64,000 nucleotides of DNA, from contig DATGLS010000008.1 in the NCBI GenBank assembly GCA_035293985.1, positions 267,325-331,324 of the forward strand, read 5' to 3'. Position 1 is the stretch's first letter; each line of letters opens with the position of its first letter. The position numbers were made by a program, and so were the translations under genes. This stretch comes from JAVDCA01 sp035293985. GTDB taxonomy: Bacteria; Pseudomonadota; Alphaproteobacteria; Rhizobiales; Xanthobacteraceae. The notes beneath the pieces were generated by a model, which saw nothing but the letters and a program-made list of their open reading frames with translations, searched no databases and was not told the DNA's origin. Positions 56,563 through 64,000 of the stretch are shown piece by piece.

Positions 56563-58607
56563 TGCTCCACCAGGCAGGCGAACAGGAGCGCCGGATCGCG
56601 CTCGGGATCGATCGTCAGCCGCACGCCGCCCCATTCGACCGGATGGCGCTCGCCGCTCGCGAGATTCTCGATCGCCGCGACGGGCTTGCGCGCGCCCTCC
56701 GGCCCGACCGTCATGTCGCCGAAGTGGAACCAGAACTGGCGCGGCTCGCCGGCAAGCGCGATCGCGGCCGCGACCGCGTTGCGGCGATCGACCGATTCCT
56801 TGACGAAGCCGATGACCTGCGGGCTGTCGACCTGCGCGAAGCGGATATCGCGCGTCTGCAGCAGCGCCGGGTTGGCGCGCCGCACCCGATTGATCCAGCC
56901 GATGTAGTCCTTGATGTTGCCGGGCGCGTTCCAGTCGCGGGTCTTGATCTCGTACTTGTCGGAGTCGAGATATTCCTCCTTGCCCGGAATTGCCGCGTGC
57001 TCGAGGAGCTCGAACCCGTTGTAGATGCCGTACGAGCTCGACAGTGTCGCGGCGAGCGCGAGGCGCGCCTTGAACATCCACCGCTCGCCGCCCTGCAGGT
57101 GATAGGGAAGAATGTCCGGTGTGTTGACGAAGAAATTGGGACGAAAGTATTCGCGTTCCGGATAGCCGGTGATCTCGGTGAGGTAGCTCTGCAGCTCGTC
57201 CTTGCCGACGCGCCAGGTGAAATAGGTGTAGGACTGGCTGAACCCGAGCTTCGCCAGCGCCTTCATCAGCTTCGGCCGGGTGAACGCCTCGGACAAAAAG
57301 ATCGCGTCCGGAAATGCGCTCTTCACCTCCCGGATGAGCCATTCCCAGAACGGCAGCGGCTTGGTGTGCGGGTTGTCGACGCGGAAGACGCGCACGCCTT
57401 CGCGCGCCCAGAACAGCACGATGTCGCGCAGCGCGATCCACAAGGCATCGGCATGCGGGCCGCGGAAGTCCGGATTGACGATGTCCTCGTATTTCTTCGG
57501 CGGGTTTTCGGCGAAGTGGATCGAGCCGTCGGGCCGGCGCCGAAACCATTCGGGATGCTCGTCGAGCCAGGGATGGTCGGGCGAGCATTGCACCGCGAAG
57601 TCCATCGCGACTTCCATGCCGTGCTGTCGGCACGCCGCCATCAGCAGGCGGAAGTCCTCGAGCGTGCCGAGCTCGGGATGGATCGCGTCATGCCCGCCTT
57701 CGGGCGAGCCGATCGCATAGGGGCTGCCCGGGTCGCCCGGCGCGGCGCGTACCGCATTGTTGCGGCCCTTGCGGTTGGTGCGCCCGATCGGATGGATCGG
57801 CGTCATATAAAGCACGTCGAACCCGAGGGACGCGATCTCCGGCACGCGGGCGATGCAATCCGCCAAGGTGCCGTGCAGGCCGGGCGTCGTGCCCTGGCTG
57901 CGCGGCATGATCTCGTACCAGGCGCTCGCACGCGCGAGCGGCCGATCGATGACGAGCGGCATGAGCGGGGAGCGGGTGAGGTCGTAGCGCGACTCCGAGA
58001 CCGCCATCGCGGCCGCGAGGTCGTCCGCCAGGAGCGTGCTCGCGTCGCCGCTGCGCACGAACTCGTCGCGATGCCGCGCGATGATGCTTTCGGTCCGGGC
58101 GTCGGGCGGCGTCGCCGCCGCGAGCAGGGCCGCGCCCTCGAGCGCCTCGAGCGTGCCGGCCTGTCCGGCGTCGCGCTTGAGCAGAAATTCACGGCGCCAA
58201 GTTGCGAATTGATCGGTCCATGCTTCGATCTGGTAGACGTAGTCGCCCGGATCGGACGGCGTGAAACCGGCAGTCCAACGGTCGTTGCCGTGCAACCGCA
58301 TGGAGACTTGCTGCCATGCGTTGCTCGCGCGGCCGCGCCAGCGCAACGCAACGGCGATCACCTCATGGCCATCGCGAAACACATCGGCCCACACCTCGAT
58401 GGTTTCCCCGGCGATGCGCTTGACCGCAAAACGGCCGCCATCGACGGACGGATAGATGTCCTCGATGAAAAACCGTTTGGCGGCGAGGGTGCCGATGGAC
58501 GCTTCACCCAATGGTTTCACGTTCGGGAATCCGATTCGCGGGGTGCCGGCGTTTGGTGGAAGGTCGGTTTCACGGAGGAAAAGCCAATCGCTCCAAGTTG
58601 GTTCCAT
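56559..58607 (-). CDS. glgE: Alpha-1,4-glucan:maltose-1-phosphate maltosyltransferase
   Basis: A 682-residue GH13 subfamily 3 enzyme that adds maltosyl units from maltose-1-phosphate to alpha-1,4-glucan. Family marks: VFRDGHEVIAVALRWRG in the N-terminal domain, YMTPIHPIGRTNRKGRNNA, VAMDFAVQCSPDHPW, nucleophile Asp in VRVFRVDNPHTKPLPFWEWL and acid Glu in DAIFLSEAFTRPKLM. ATG 58607 (MEPTWSDWLF) is used; an in-frame ATG at 58628 adds seven residues and neither has a strong Shine-Dalgarno. First gene of the glgE-treS-glgB-glgX-treZ-treY operon, divergent from malQ by 66 bases. Confidence 0.94.
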
Positions 58608-58636
58608 GATGAACCGGCTTCTGGGCATGCTTCGGC

Positions 58637-58662
58637 GGAACCTGTGGCCGGGCCATTTCGTT
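58637..58662 (+). promoter_or_regulatory. malQ: EcfG-consensus match just before malQ
   Basis: GGAAC (58637-58641), 17 bases, CGTT (58659-58662): no mismatch to GGAAC-N16/17-CGTT. It points to malQ, whose ATG is only 11 bases further, so the transcript would be nearly leaderless. The closeness lowers confidence, but stress control of glucan metabolism is plausible. Confidence 0.4.
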
Positions 58663-58673
58663 TTCGTCGAACT

Positions 58674-60494
58674 ATGGCGCGCGACGACACGGGACGGGCG
58701 AATTCCCGGTCTGACCTCGGGTCCGAGGCAGACCGCCTCGGGATCGAGACGACCTATGTCGACGCGCATGGCCGGCCCCGCAAAGTCGCAACCAAGACAA
58801 TCGCGCGGATCGCCGCCGCCTTGCGCGACATGGCCGTGCCACCCCCCATGGCCTCCGCCCAGGCGAGCGCTGCGGCTGCACCACCCCCAACCGCCCGAGA
58901 AGCCTTCCAAGGTCCCGCCGGCCGTCATTGGTTGATCGCGGCTCAGCTCTACGCCGTGCGCTCGCAGCACAACTGGGGGCATGGCGATTTCACCGATCTG
59001 CTGAAGCTGGTCGAGCTCGCCGGCGAGCTCGGCGCCGCCGGCGTCGGCATCAATCCGCTGCATGCGTTGTTCGATGACATGTCGCAGCAGCCGAGCCCCT
59101 ACTCGCCCAACAGCCGGCTGTTTCTCAACCCGCTCTACATCGACCTCGATGCGGTGCCGGAGTTCGCCACCGTCCGCACGGCCGATCTCGTCGCCGAGGC
59201 CGAGCGGCTGCGCCACACCGCCCTGATCGATCATGCGGGCGTTGCCGCCCTCAAGCAGCGCTGCCTGCGCGCCGCGCACGGCGCGTTCAGGCGCGACGCC
59301 GCGCCGGAGCGCCGCGCGGCGTTCGAGGAATTCCGCCGATCGCATCCGGCGCTGGCGCGCTTTGCCGCCTTCGAGGTGCTGCGGCGCCGCTATCCGCAGC
59401 CCTGGTGGGATTGGCCGGCGGAATGGCGCGATGCCGACGATGCCATGCTCGCGCGCCTGCGCGCCGAGGCGAACGAGGACATCGAGTGTGTCGAATACAT
59501 GCAATGGCTCGCCGACGATCAGCTCATGCGGTGCCGCGACCACGCCCGGGCGCTCGGCTTGGCGATCGGGCTCTACCTCGACGTCGCCGTCGGCGTGCTG
59601 CCGGCAGGCTTCGACGCCTGGCATGCACGCGAGGAGATCGCGCGCACGCTCGCGGTCGGCGCGCCGCCCGATGTGCTCAACACGCTCGGCCAGAACTGGG
59701 GCATCGCCGGCTTCAGTGGCATCGGCCTGCAGGCGAGCGGCTTTCGCGCCTTCCGCGCCATGCTGCGCGCCGCCATGCGCTACGCCGGCGCGATCCGGAT
59801 CGACCACGTGCTCGGCTTGAAGCGGATCTATGTCATCCCGCAGGGGATGCGGCCGGACCAGGGCGCCTATCTGCGCATGCCGTTCGCCCAGCTCCTGGAC
59901 GTGGTGGCGCAGGAGAGCACCGCCAGCCGATGCATCGTCATCGGCGAGGATCTCGGCACGGTGCCGGCGGGTTTTCGCGACGACATGGCGCGCCACGGCA
60001 TCTGGTCCTATCAGGTGATGATATTCGAACGCGACGAGCACGGCGCATTCCTGCCGCCGTCGCACTACGCCGAGCGCGCCCTCGTCACCTTCTCGACTCA
60101 TGACCTGCCGACCTTCGCGGGGTGGCGCTCGCAGCACGACCTCGCGTTGCGCGCGGCGCTCAAGATCCCCGCCGGCGAAAGCGAGAAGGAGCGCGCCGCC
60201 GCGATCCGGGCGCTGCGCGTCGCGTTGCGGACACAGGGGCTGGATGGGCTCGACTATGCGTCGATCGTGCGCTTCCTCGCCGCATCGCCCGCCAAGCTGC
60301 TCTCGGTCGCGCTGGAGGACGCGCTGGGCGAGCGCGAGCAGGTGAACGTTCCGGGCACGGTCGACGAGCATCCGAACTGGCGGCGCAAGCTCTCGCGTGA
60401 AATCGAGGGCCTGCCCGCAGATGCCGCCTTGCGCGAGATCGCGCGCATTGCGGCTGATCGTGGAAGAGCTGCCGTGGTCCCTGCGCGAGACTAG
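58674..60494 (+). CDS. malQ: 4-alpha-glucanotransferase (amylomaltase)
   Basis: A 606-residue GH77 disproportionating enzyme. SQHNWGHGDFTDLLKLVELA and QQPSPYSPNSRLFLNPLYID are the conserved substrate-binding entries; RIDHVLGLKRIYVIP holds the nucleophile Asp, IVIGEDLGTVPAGFRDDM the acid Glu and TFSTHDLPTFAGW the third Asp. The first 75 residues are variable with an Ala/Pro linker; ATG 58674 is the first start in frame after the intergenic region. MalQ shuffles glucose units among the maltodextrins made or consumed by the divergent operon. A family B repeat follows. Confidence 0.93.
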   Translation: MARDDTGRANSRSDLGSEADRLGIETTYVDAHGRPRKVATKTIARIAAALRDMAVPPPMASAQASAAAAPPPTAREAFQGPAGRHWLIAAQLYAVRSQHNWGHGDFTDLLKLVELAGELGAAGVGINPLHALFDDMSQQPSPYSPNSRLFLNPLYIDLDAVPEFATVRTADLVAEAERLRHTALIDHAGVAALKQRCLRAAHGAFRRDAAPERRAAFEEFRRSHPALARFAAFEVLRRRYPQPWWDWPAEWRDADDAMLARLRAEANEDIECVEYMQWLADDQLMRCRDHARALGLAIGLYLDVAVGVLPAGFDAWHAREEIARTLAVGAPPDVLNTLGQNWGIAGFSGIGLQASGFRAFRAMLRAAMRYAGAIRIDHVLGLKRIYVIPQGMRPDQGAYLRMPFAQLLDVVAQESTASRCIVIGEDLGTVPAGFRDDMARHGIWSYQVMIFERDEHGAFLPPSHYAERALVTFSTHDLPTFAGWRSQHDLALRAALKIPAGESEKERAAAIRALRVALRTQGLDGLDYASIVRFLAASPAKLLSVALEDALGEREQVNVPGTVDEHPNWRRKLSREIEGLPADAALREIARIAADRGRAAVVPARD

Positions 60495-60515
60495 AGACTT
60501 TCCGAGATAGCGAGC

Positions 60516-60595
60516 CGTCGTGGCCGGCTCGTCCCGGCCATCTACGTGTTCCCTGCGGCAAAGACGTGGATGCCCGGCATTGGCCGGGCATGACG
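60516..60595. repeat. Long palindromic repeat, family B copy 3
   Basis: CGTCGTGGCCGGCTCGTCCC at the left and GGCATTGGCCGGGCATGACG at the right are imperfectly complementary; the inner TGCCCGGCATTGGCCGGGCA folds on itself. Same family as 28766-28855. Fills the gap between malQ and the convergent DUF1614 gene. Confidence 0.65.
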
Positions 60596-60602
60596 TGGCG
60601 TC

Positions 60603-61331
60603 CTACGGCGAATGCTCGAGCGGCCGCGGCACCGATGGGCTGCCGATGCTGGCGATCAGCACCGATACGATGCCGATGAGGAAGATGCCATCGAACGTGC
60701 CGGCGCCGCCGATCGAGGCGACCGGCGCATCGAGGCCGCGCACGGCGCCGAGATTGAGCAGGTCGGCGCCGATCAGCGTGCCGAGCGAGCCGCTGATATA
60801 GGCGAGCGGCGCCGCGCGGTCGCGCGCCAGGATGAGCGCGATCACCGCGCAGGTGAGCGCGGGGACGAACACCGGCTCGGCGATGCCGAGCCCGCGGACC
60901 GGCTGCGAAAGCCAGTGGCACACGGCCGCGACCACGGCGGTGGCGATGATCCCGCGCAGCCACAGGCCGTGGCGGATGAGCAGATAGAGCGAGACCGCAA
61001 TCGGGATCAGCGCGCCGCCCACGTTCACCGCGATGATCGTGCTGGGCGATCGGACCACCTCCGGAATCACGTACTCCATGCCGAAGAACTCGACGACCTG
61101 TCCCGACATGACACGCTGCGCCGGAAGCTCGACGACCGGAATGTTGAAATAGCTGCCGATGAGCGAGCCGAACAGCAGCAGGAGTGCGCCGCCGGAGCTG
61201 ATGCCGAGCCGCATGTACGCATAGCGCAGGATGCCGAGCTGGATGAGCACCAGCAGCACGAGGAAAATCCCGGCCAGTATGGAGAAGAAGGTCGGGCTCA
61301 GCGGCAGGTAATGGAGGTGATCGTACGGCAT
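60603..61331 (-). CDS. DUF1614-family integral membrane protein
   Basis: A 242-residue protein with about eight hydrophobic segments. MPYDHLHYLPLSPTFFSILA at the start, YAYMRLGISSGGALLLLFGS, NVGGALIPIAVSLYLL, and the conserved ISGSLGTLIGADLLNLGAVR plus IGGAGTFDGIFLIGIVSVLI. The glycine-rich loops GSLGTLIGADLLNL and SIGGAGTFDGIF are marks of DUF1614, a family without known function; its resemblance to transporters is structural only. ATG 61331 was chosen over upstream arginine-rich frame. Confidence 0.82.
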   Translation of the reverse strand: MPYDHLHYLPLSPTFFSILAGIFLVLLVLIQLGILRYAYMRLGISSGGALLLLFGSLIGSYFNIPVVELPAQRVMSGQVVEFFGMEYVIPEVVRSPSTIIAVNVGGALIPIAVSLYLLIRHGLWLRGIIATAVVAAVCHWLSQPVRGLGIAEPVFVPALTCAVIALILARDRAAPLAYISGSLGTLIGADLLNLGAVRGLDAPVASIGGAGTFDGIFLIGIVSVLIASIGSPSVPRPLEHSP

Positions 61332-61371
61332 GGCGGATCGCCTGATGAAAAAGCGCGACGGCAGCAGTCGG

Positions 61372-61396
61372 GGAACGCGCCAGCGGACGATATGTT
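61372..61396 (+). promoter_or_regulatory. EcfG-like promoter before the HTH-membrane protein gene
   Basis: GGAAC (61372-61376), 16 bases, TGTT (61393-61396): one mismatch to the EcfG consensus, at its least conserved base. It is 99 bases upstream of ATG 61496, a normal leader length. Confidence 0.45.
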
Positions 61397-61495
61397 GCCG
61401 CCGAGTCACACCTGGTCGTTCCGTGCCTGTGGACGGCGTGCGCGCATGACGAGCATACCGCATTCAAGTCGCCGAATCACCATAACGCGTGGCGC

Positions 61496-62608
61496 ATGCA
61501 CGGAACGTTGCCGATTTCCGAAGACTTTGCGCTCGCCTCGCTGCGCGACGGACGCGCCGAGCGCGCGAATGTCGCGGCGCTTGCGCGCGAGTGGGGCTGG
61601 AGCCGCGACAAGGTCAGTCAGCAACTGGACGCCTGGCGCCAGAACGGCGATTTGCCGCCGGGTCCGAAGCGACGCGCGACCAGGCGCAAGGAGTCCGCGG
61701 CCCCCAAGAAGGGCGCCCTGAAGGCCGCACCGAAGGCCGCCCTGCCCGCTGCGGTGTCTGTCCCCATCGCGCCGGTGTCCGTCCCCATTGCTCCGGAAGT
61801 GGTCCCGCCCGCTCCCGTGGCCGCTCCTCCCGCAGCAGTCGCCGAGCCGGCGGCTCCGGTCGCCGCTCCGGGACCGGCCGCCGTCGGGCCCGGTCGCGCA
61901 CGCCGGATCGGCCGCCTGCTCGGCGCCATCACGCTTGCTGGCGTCGGCATCGTGCTGGCAGGCATCGGCATGGTCGAGACGACGGCCTTTGCGGTCCGCG
62001 TCGGCGGTCTTCTGTTCGCGGCGCTCGCGATCTGCGCCGACGCATTGGTGCTGGTCATGCCCGCCGCCGTCGCCGCGCTGTGGCGGCGCCGGTCGTTGGG
62101 CGCGATCGCGGCCGCCGCGCTGTGGCTCGTCGGCTGCGCGGTCTCGCTCGCCAACCTGTCCGGCTACATCGGCAGCAGCGACGACGGCTTCATGGCCGTG
62201 CGCACCTCGCAGGCGCTGCAGCGCTCGCTCGCGCTCGAGGAGCTGGCGCGGCTGCGCCATGAACGCACCGCCATCGTCGAGATGCGTCCGGTCAAAGCCT
62301 TGCAGGTCGCGTTGCTCCACGCGCGCCGTGCGAACCAGCCGGCCCTGCGCGAGGCCCTCGCCCTGGCGGAGCGGCGCGACGCGCTGGAGGCCGAGCTGTC
62401 GACCTTTGCGGCGAAGCTTCCGACCATCCCGCAGATCGCGACCGTCGATCCGTCCGCCAATGTGCTGTCCGAGATCACCGGCGCCAACATCAGCGAGCTC
62501 AACTTGCGGCGGCTGCGGCTTTTTCTGCTGCTGATCCTGCCGCTGTGCGGCGGCTTCGCCTTCAGCCTGGCGCTGAGCCTGGTGCGAGCGCCGCAAGCTC
62601 GCGCATGA
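61496..62608 (+). CDS. Membrane protein with N-terminal HTH-like region, unknown function
   Basis: A 370-residue protein that I do not recognise by name. Residues about 12-55 (RANVAALAREWGWSRDKVSQ) look like a winged-helix or Cro-type DNA-binding segment. Residues 60-135 are a basic, then Ala/Pro-rich linker with short repeats (AVSVPIAPVSVPIAP). Three hydrophobic segments lie at about 141-160, 168-195 and 200-222, then a charged helical region (SLALEELARLRHERT) and a final membrane segment near 345-365. A cytosolic DNA-binding head on a membrane anchor would be notable. An EcfG-like promoter lies upstream, pointing to stress control. Confidence 0.65.
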   Translation: MHGTLPISEDFALASLRDGRAERANVAALAREWGWSRDKVSQQLDAWRQNGDLPPGPKRRATRRKESAAPKKGALKAAPKAALPAAVSVPIAPVSVPIAPEVVPPAPVAAPPAAVAEPAAPVAAPGPAAVGPGRARRIGRLLGAITLAGVGIVLAGIGMVETTAFAVRVGGLLFAALAICADALVLVMPAAVAALWRRRSLGAIAAAALWLVGCAVSLANLSGYIGSSDDGFMAVRTSQALQRSLALEELARLRHERTAIVEMRPVKALQVALLHARRANQPALREALALAERRDALEAELSTFAAKLPTIPQIATVDPSANVLSEITGANISELNLRRLRLFLLLILPLCGGFAFSLALSLVRAPQARA

Positions 62609-62711
62609 GGTAACGGCTCGTCGCCACGGAGGGGCGGCATCCGGCCGTACCGATCGTGGCACACCGGCTCGCAAATGCGGTACCGTGCGCGACGCCAGCA
62701 AGGAGGCCGCC

Positions 62712-63842
62712 ATGAAACCAACGGGCCGCGCAACCTCGACACCGGGCACCTTCGCGTGCTCCGCGGATCACCTTCACGCCGCCGGTTGCTGCGACCGCCG
62801 TCATATCCTCATGGGGCTTGCCGGCCTCGCAGCCGGGACGCTGCTCGGCCCACGCTCGAGCGCTGCGCAAGGCGCTGCGCAAGGCGCCGCGCAAACCACT
62901 GCGCCTGCCAAACCGGCCCGCATCGACGTGCATCACCATTTCTCCTCGCCCGGCTTCATCGGCGAGATCGCCGGGCGGCGCACCGGGCAGGTGCCGCTGA
63001 TGCGCTGGACGGTGGAAAAATCGCTCGCCGACATGGATGCGGGCGGCGTCGCCACCGCCATCGTGTCGATCAGCGAGCCGAGCGTCTTCTTCGGCAACTA
63101 CGACGCGGCGCGCAAGCTCGCGCGCGAGACCAACGATTTTGCGGCGCGGATGATCGCCGAGCATCCCGGCCGCTTCGGCCTGTTCGCCACCGTGCCGCTG
63201 CCCGACGTGGGGGGCGCGCTGCTCGAGATCGCGTATGCGCTCGACACGCTCAAGGCCGACGGCATTTGCATGATGACCGATTACGACGGCAAGTTCCTCG
63301 GCGATCCGGCGTTCACGCCCGTGATGGAGGAGCTCAACCGCCGCAAGGCGGTGGTCTACACCCACCCGTTCCGCAACGCCTGCTGCCGCAATCTCGTGCC
63401 CGACGTGTTCGAGCCGACGATCGAGCTCGGCACCGACACGACGCGTACCATCGCGAGCCTGATCTTCAGCGGCACCGCCGCGCGGTTCCCCGATATCCGG
63501 TTCATCTTCTCCCACGCCGGCGGCACCGCGCCCTACCTGGTGCAGCGCTTCACGTATCTCGCGCAGGCACGCAAGGACCTGCAGGCGCGCTTCCCGGAGG
63601 GACCGATCCACTATCTGCAGAAATTCTACTACGACACCGCCAGCGCCTCGACCGTCTATCCGCTCGCCTCGCTCACCCGGCTGGTCAAGCCGACGCAGAT
63701 CCTGTTCGGCACCGATTTCCCGTTCGCGACCGCGAAGGGCACGGCCGACGACCTGCGCGCGACCGGGATCTTCAGCGACGCCGATCTTGCCGCGATCGAC
63801 CGGGGCAACGCCGCGGAGCTGATGCCGAAGTATCGGTCGTGA
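62712..63842 (+). CDS. Tat-exported amidohydrolase (ACMSD-like amidohydrolase 2 family)
   Basis: A 376-residue protein. CDRRHILMGLAGLAAGTLLG near residues 27-46 is a twin-arginine leader, unusual in starting after a 25-residue pre-sequence containing Cys and His. The mature barrel has the metal motif RIDVHHHFSSPGF, then VVYTHPFRNACC, FIFSHAGGTAPYL and LFGTDFPFATAKG, matching amidohydrolase 2 decarboxylases/hydrolases of the ACMSD type. Start ATG 62712 has AAGGAGG upstream; an earlier in-frame ATG at 62685 lacks one. It may decarboxylate or hydrolyse a carboxylated compound in the periplasm; substrate unknown. Confidence 0.82.
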   Translation: MKPTGRATSTPGTFACSADHLHAAGCCDRRHILMGLAGLAAGTLLGPRSSAAQGAAQGAAQTTAPAKPARIDVHHHFSSPGFIGEIAGRRTGQVPLMRWTVEKSLADMDAGGVATAIVSISEPSVFFGNYDAARKLARETNDFAARMIAEHPGRFGLFATVPLPDVGGALLEIAYALDTLKADGICMMTDYDGKFLGDPAFTPVMEELNRRKAVVYTHPFRNACCRNLVPDVFEPTIELGTDTTRTIASLIFSGTAARFPDIRFIFSHAGGTAPYLVQRFTYLAQARKDLQARFPEGPIHYLQKFYYDTASASTVYPLASLTRLVKPTQILFGTDFPFATAKGTADDLRATGIFSDADLAAIDRGNAAELMPKYRS

Positions 63843-64000
63843 GACGACCGCACAACGCGCCTCCTCATGGTGAGTTGCTCACCGGCGTGGCCGACCCCTA
63901 CGCATGAAACGCGCGGTAGGCGGGAGTGCTATCCTGAGGGTCCGCTGGCACCGAGGTCGGAAACTCCTTGGTGCAATCAGCCCGACGGTGAGTTTGACCC
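63843..64000. other. Intergenic end of window
   Basis: No gene is supported here. CCTCCTCATGGTGAG at 63861-63875 is a fragment of repeat family C, and GTGAGTTGCTCAC close by could form a small hairpin. The remainder to the window edge shows no feature I can identify. Confidence 0.4.

Overview
The window looks like chromosomal DNA of a high-GC alphaproteobacterium, most likely Hyphomicrobiales near Bradyrhizobium/Rhodopseudomonas (Nitrobacteraceae/Xanthobacteraceae). This is inferred from gene content: BoxR-type benzoyl-CoA regulation, many orphan periplasmic binding proteins, an HWE-kinase/KaiBC module, EcfG-type promoters (GGAAC-N16/17-CGTT) and dense families of intergenic palindromes. No rRNA, tRNA, CRISPR array, insertion sequence or prophage was recognised.

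Layout. 1-6.4 kb: 3' end of a Na/Pi cotransporter-PhoU gene, an MBL hydrolase, an SGNH-like protein, cobF, and an exbB-exbD-tonB operon on the minus strand. 6.4-7.45 kb: no intact gene, but a frameshifted EAL-domain remnant. 7.4-9.3 kb: a quiC1-type 3-dehydroshikimate dehydratase. 9.4-12.5 kb: a probable molybdenum-responsive locus (ModE-type HTH protein, class III binding protein, molbindin, DUF2325 protein) with two ModE-box-like sites. 12.6-17.1 kb: kaiC-kaiB-kaiB-HWE kinase, with a convergent receiver protein; EcfG-type sites precede kaiC and the receiver gene. 17.1-23.4 kb: a minus-strand run of an amino-acid binding protein, a secreted phosphoesterase, an IlvD/Edd dehydratase and a TctC-type receptor.

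23.5-35.3 kb: aerobic benzoate (box) cluster. boxR is divergent from the benzoate-CoA ligase gene, followed by an alpha/beta hydrolase, boxC, boxB and a five-gene Liv-type ABC transporter, with repeats in most of the gaps. Imported benzoate would be activated to benzoyl-CoA, epoxidised by BoxB and ring-cleaved by BoxC. The BoxA reductase and the semialdehyde dehydrogenase are not in the window. 35.4-44.0 kb: accessory metabolic genes (CoxL-like subunit, AhpD-like protein, aldo/keto reductase, small isomerase-like protein, ornithine cyclodeaminase-like protein, MBL hydrolase, NitT/TauT-type receptor) and two small conserved proteins.

44.2-60.5 kb: a compact minus-strand operon glgE-treS/mak-glgB-glgX-treZ-treY with overlapping or nearly abutting genes, and a divergent malQ. 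It joins the GlgE route (trehalose to maltose to maltose-1-phosphate to glucan) to the TreX/TreZ/TreY route (glucan to trehalose), so carbon can cycle between trehalose and glycogen. treY carries two in-frame intergenic-type repeats. 60.6-64.0 kb: a DUF1614 membrane protein, an HTH-plus-membrane protein with an EcfG-like promoter, and a Tat-exported amidohydrolase.
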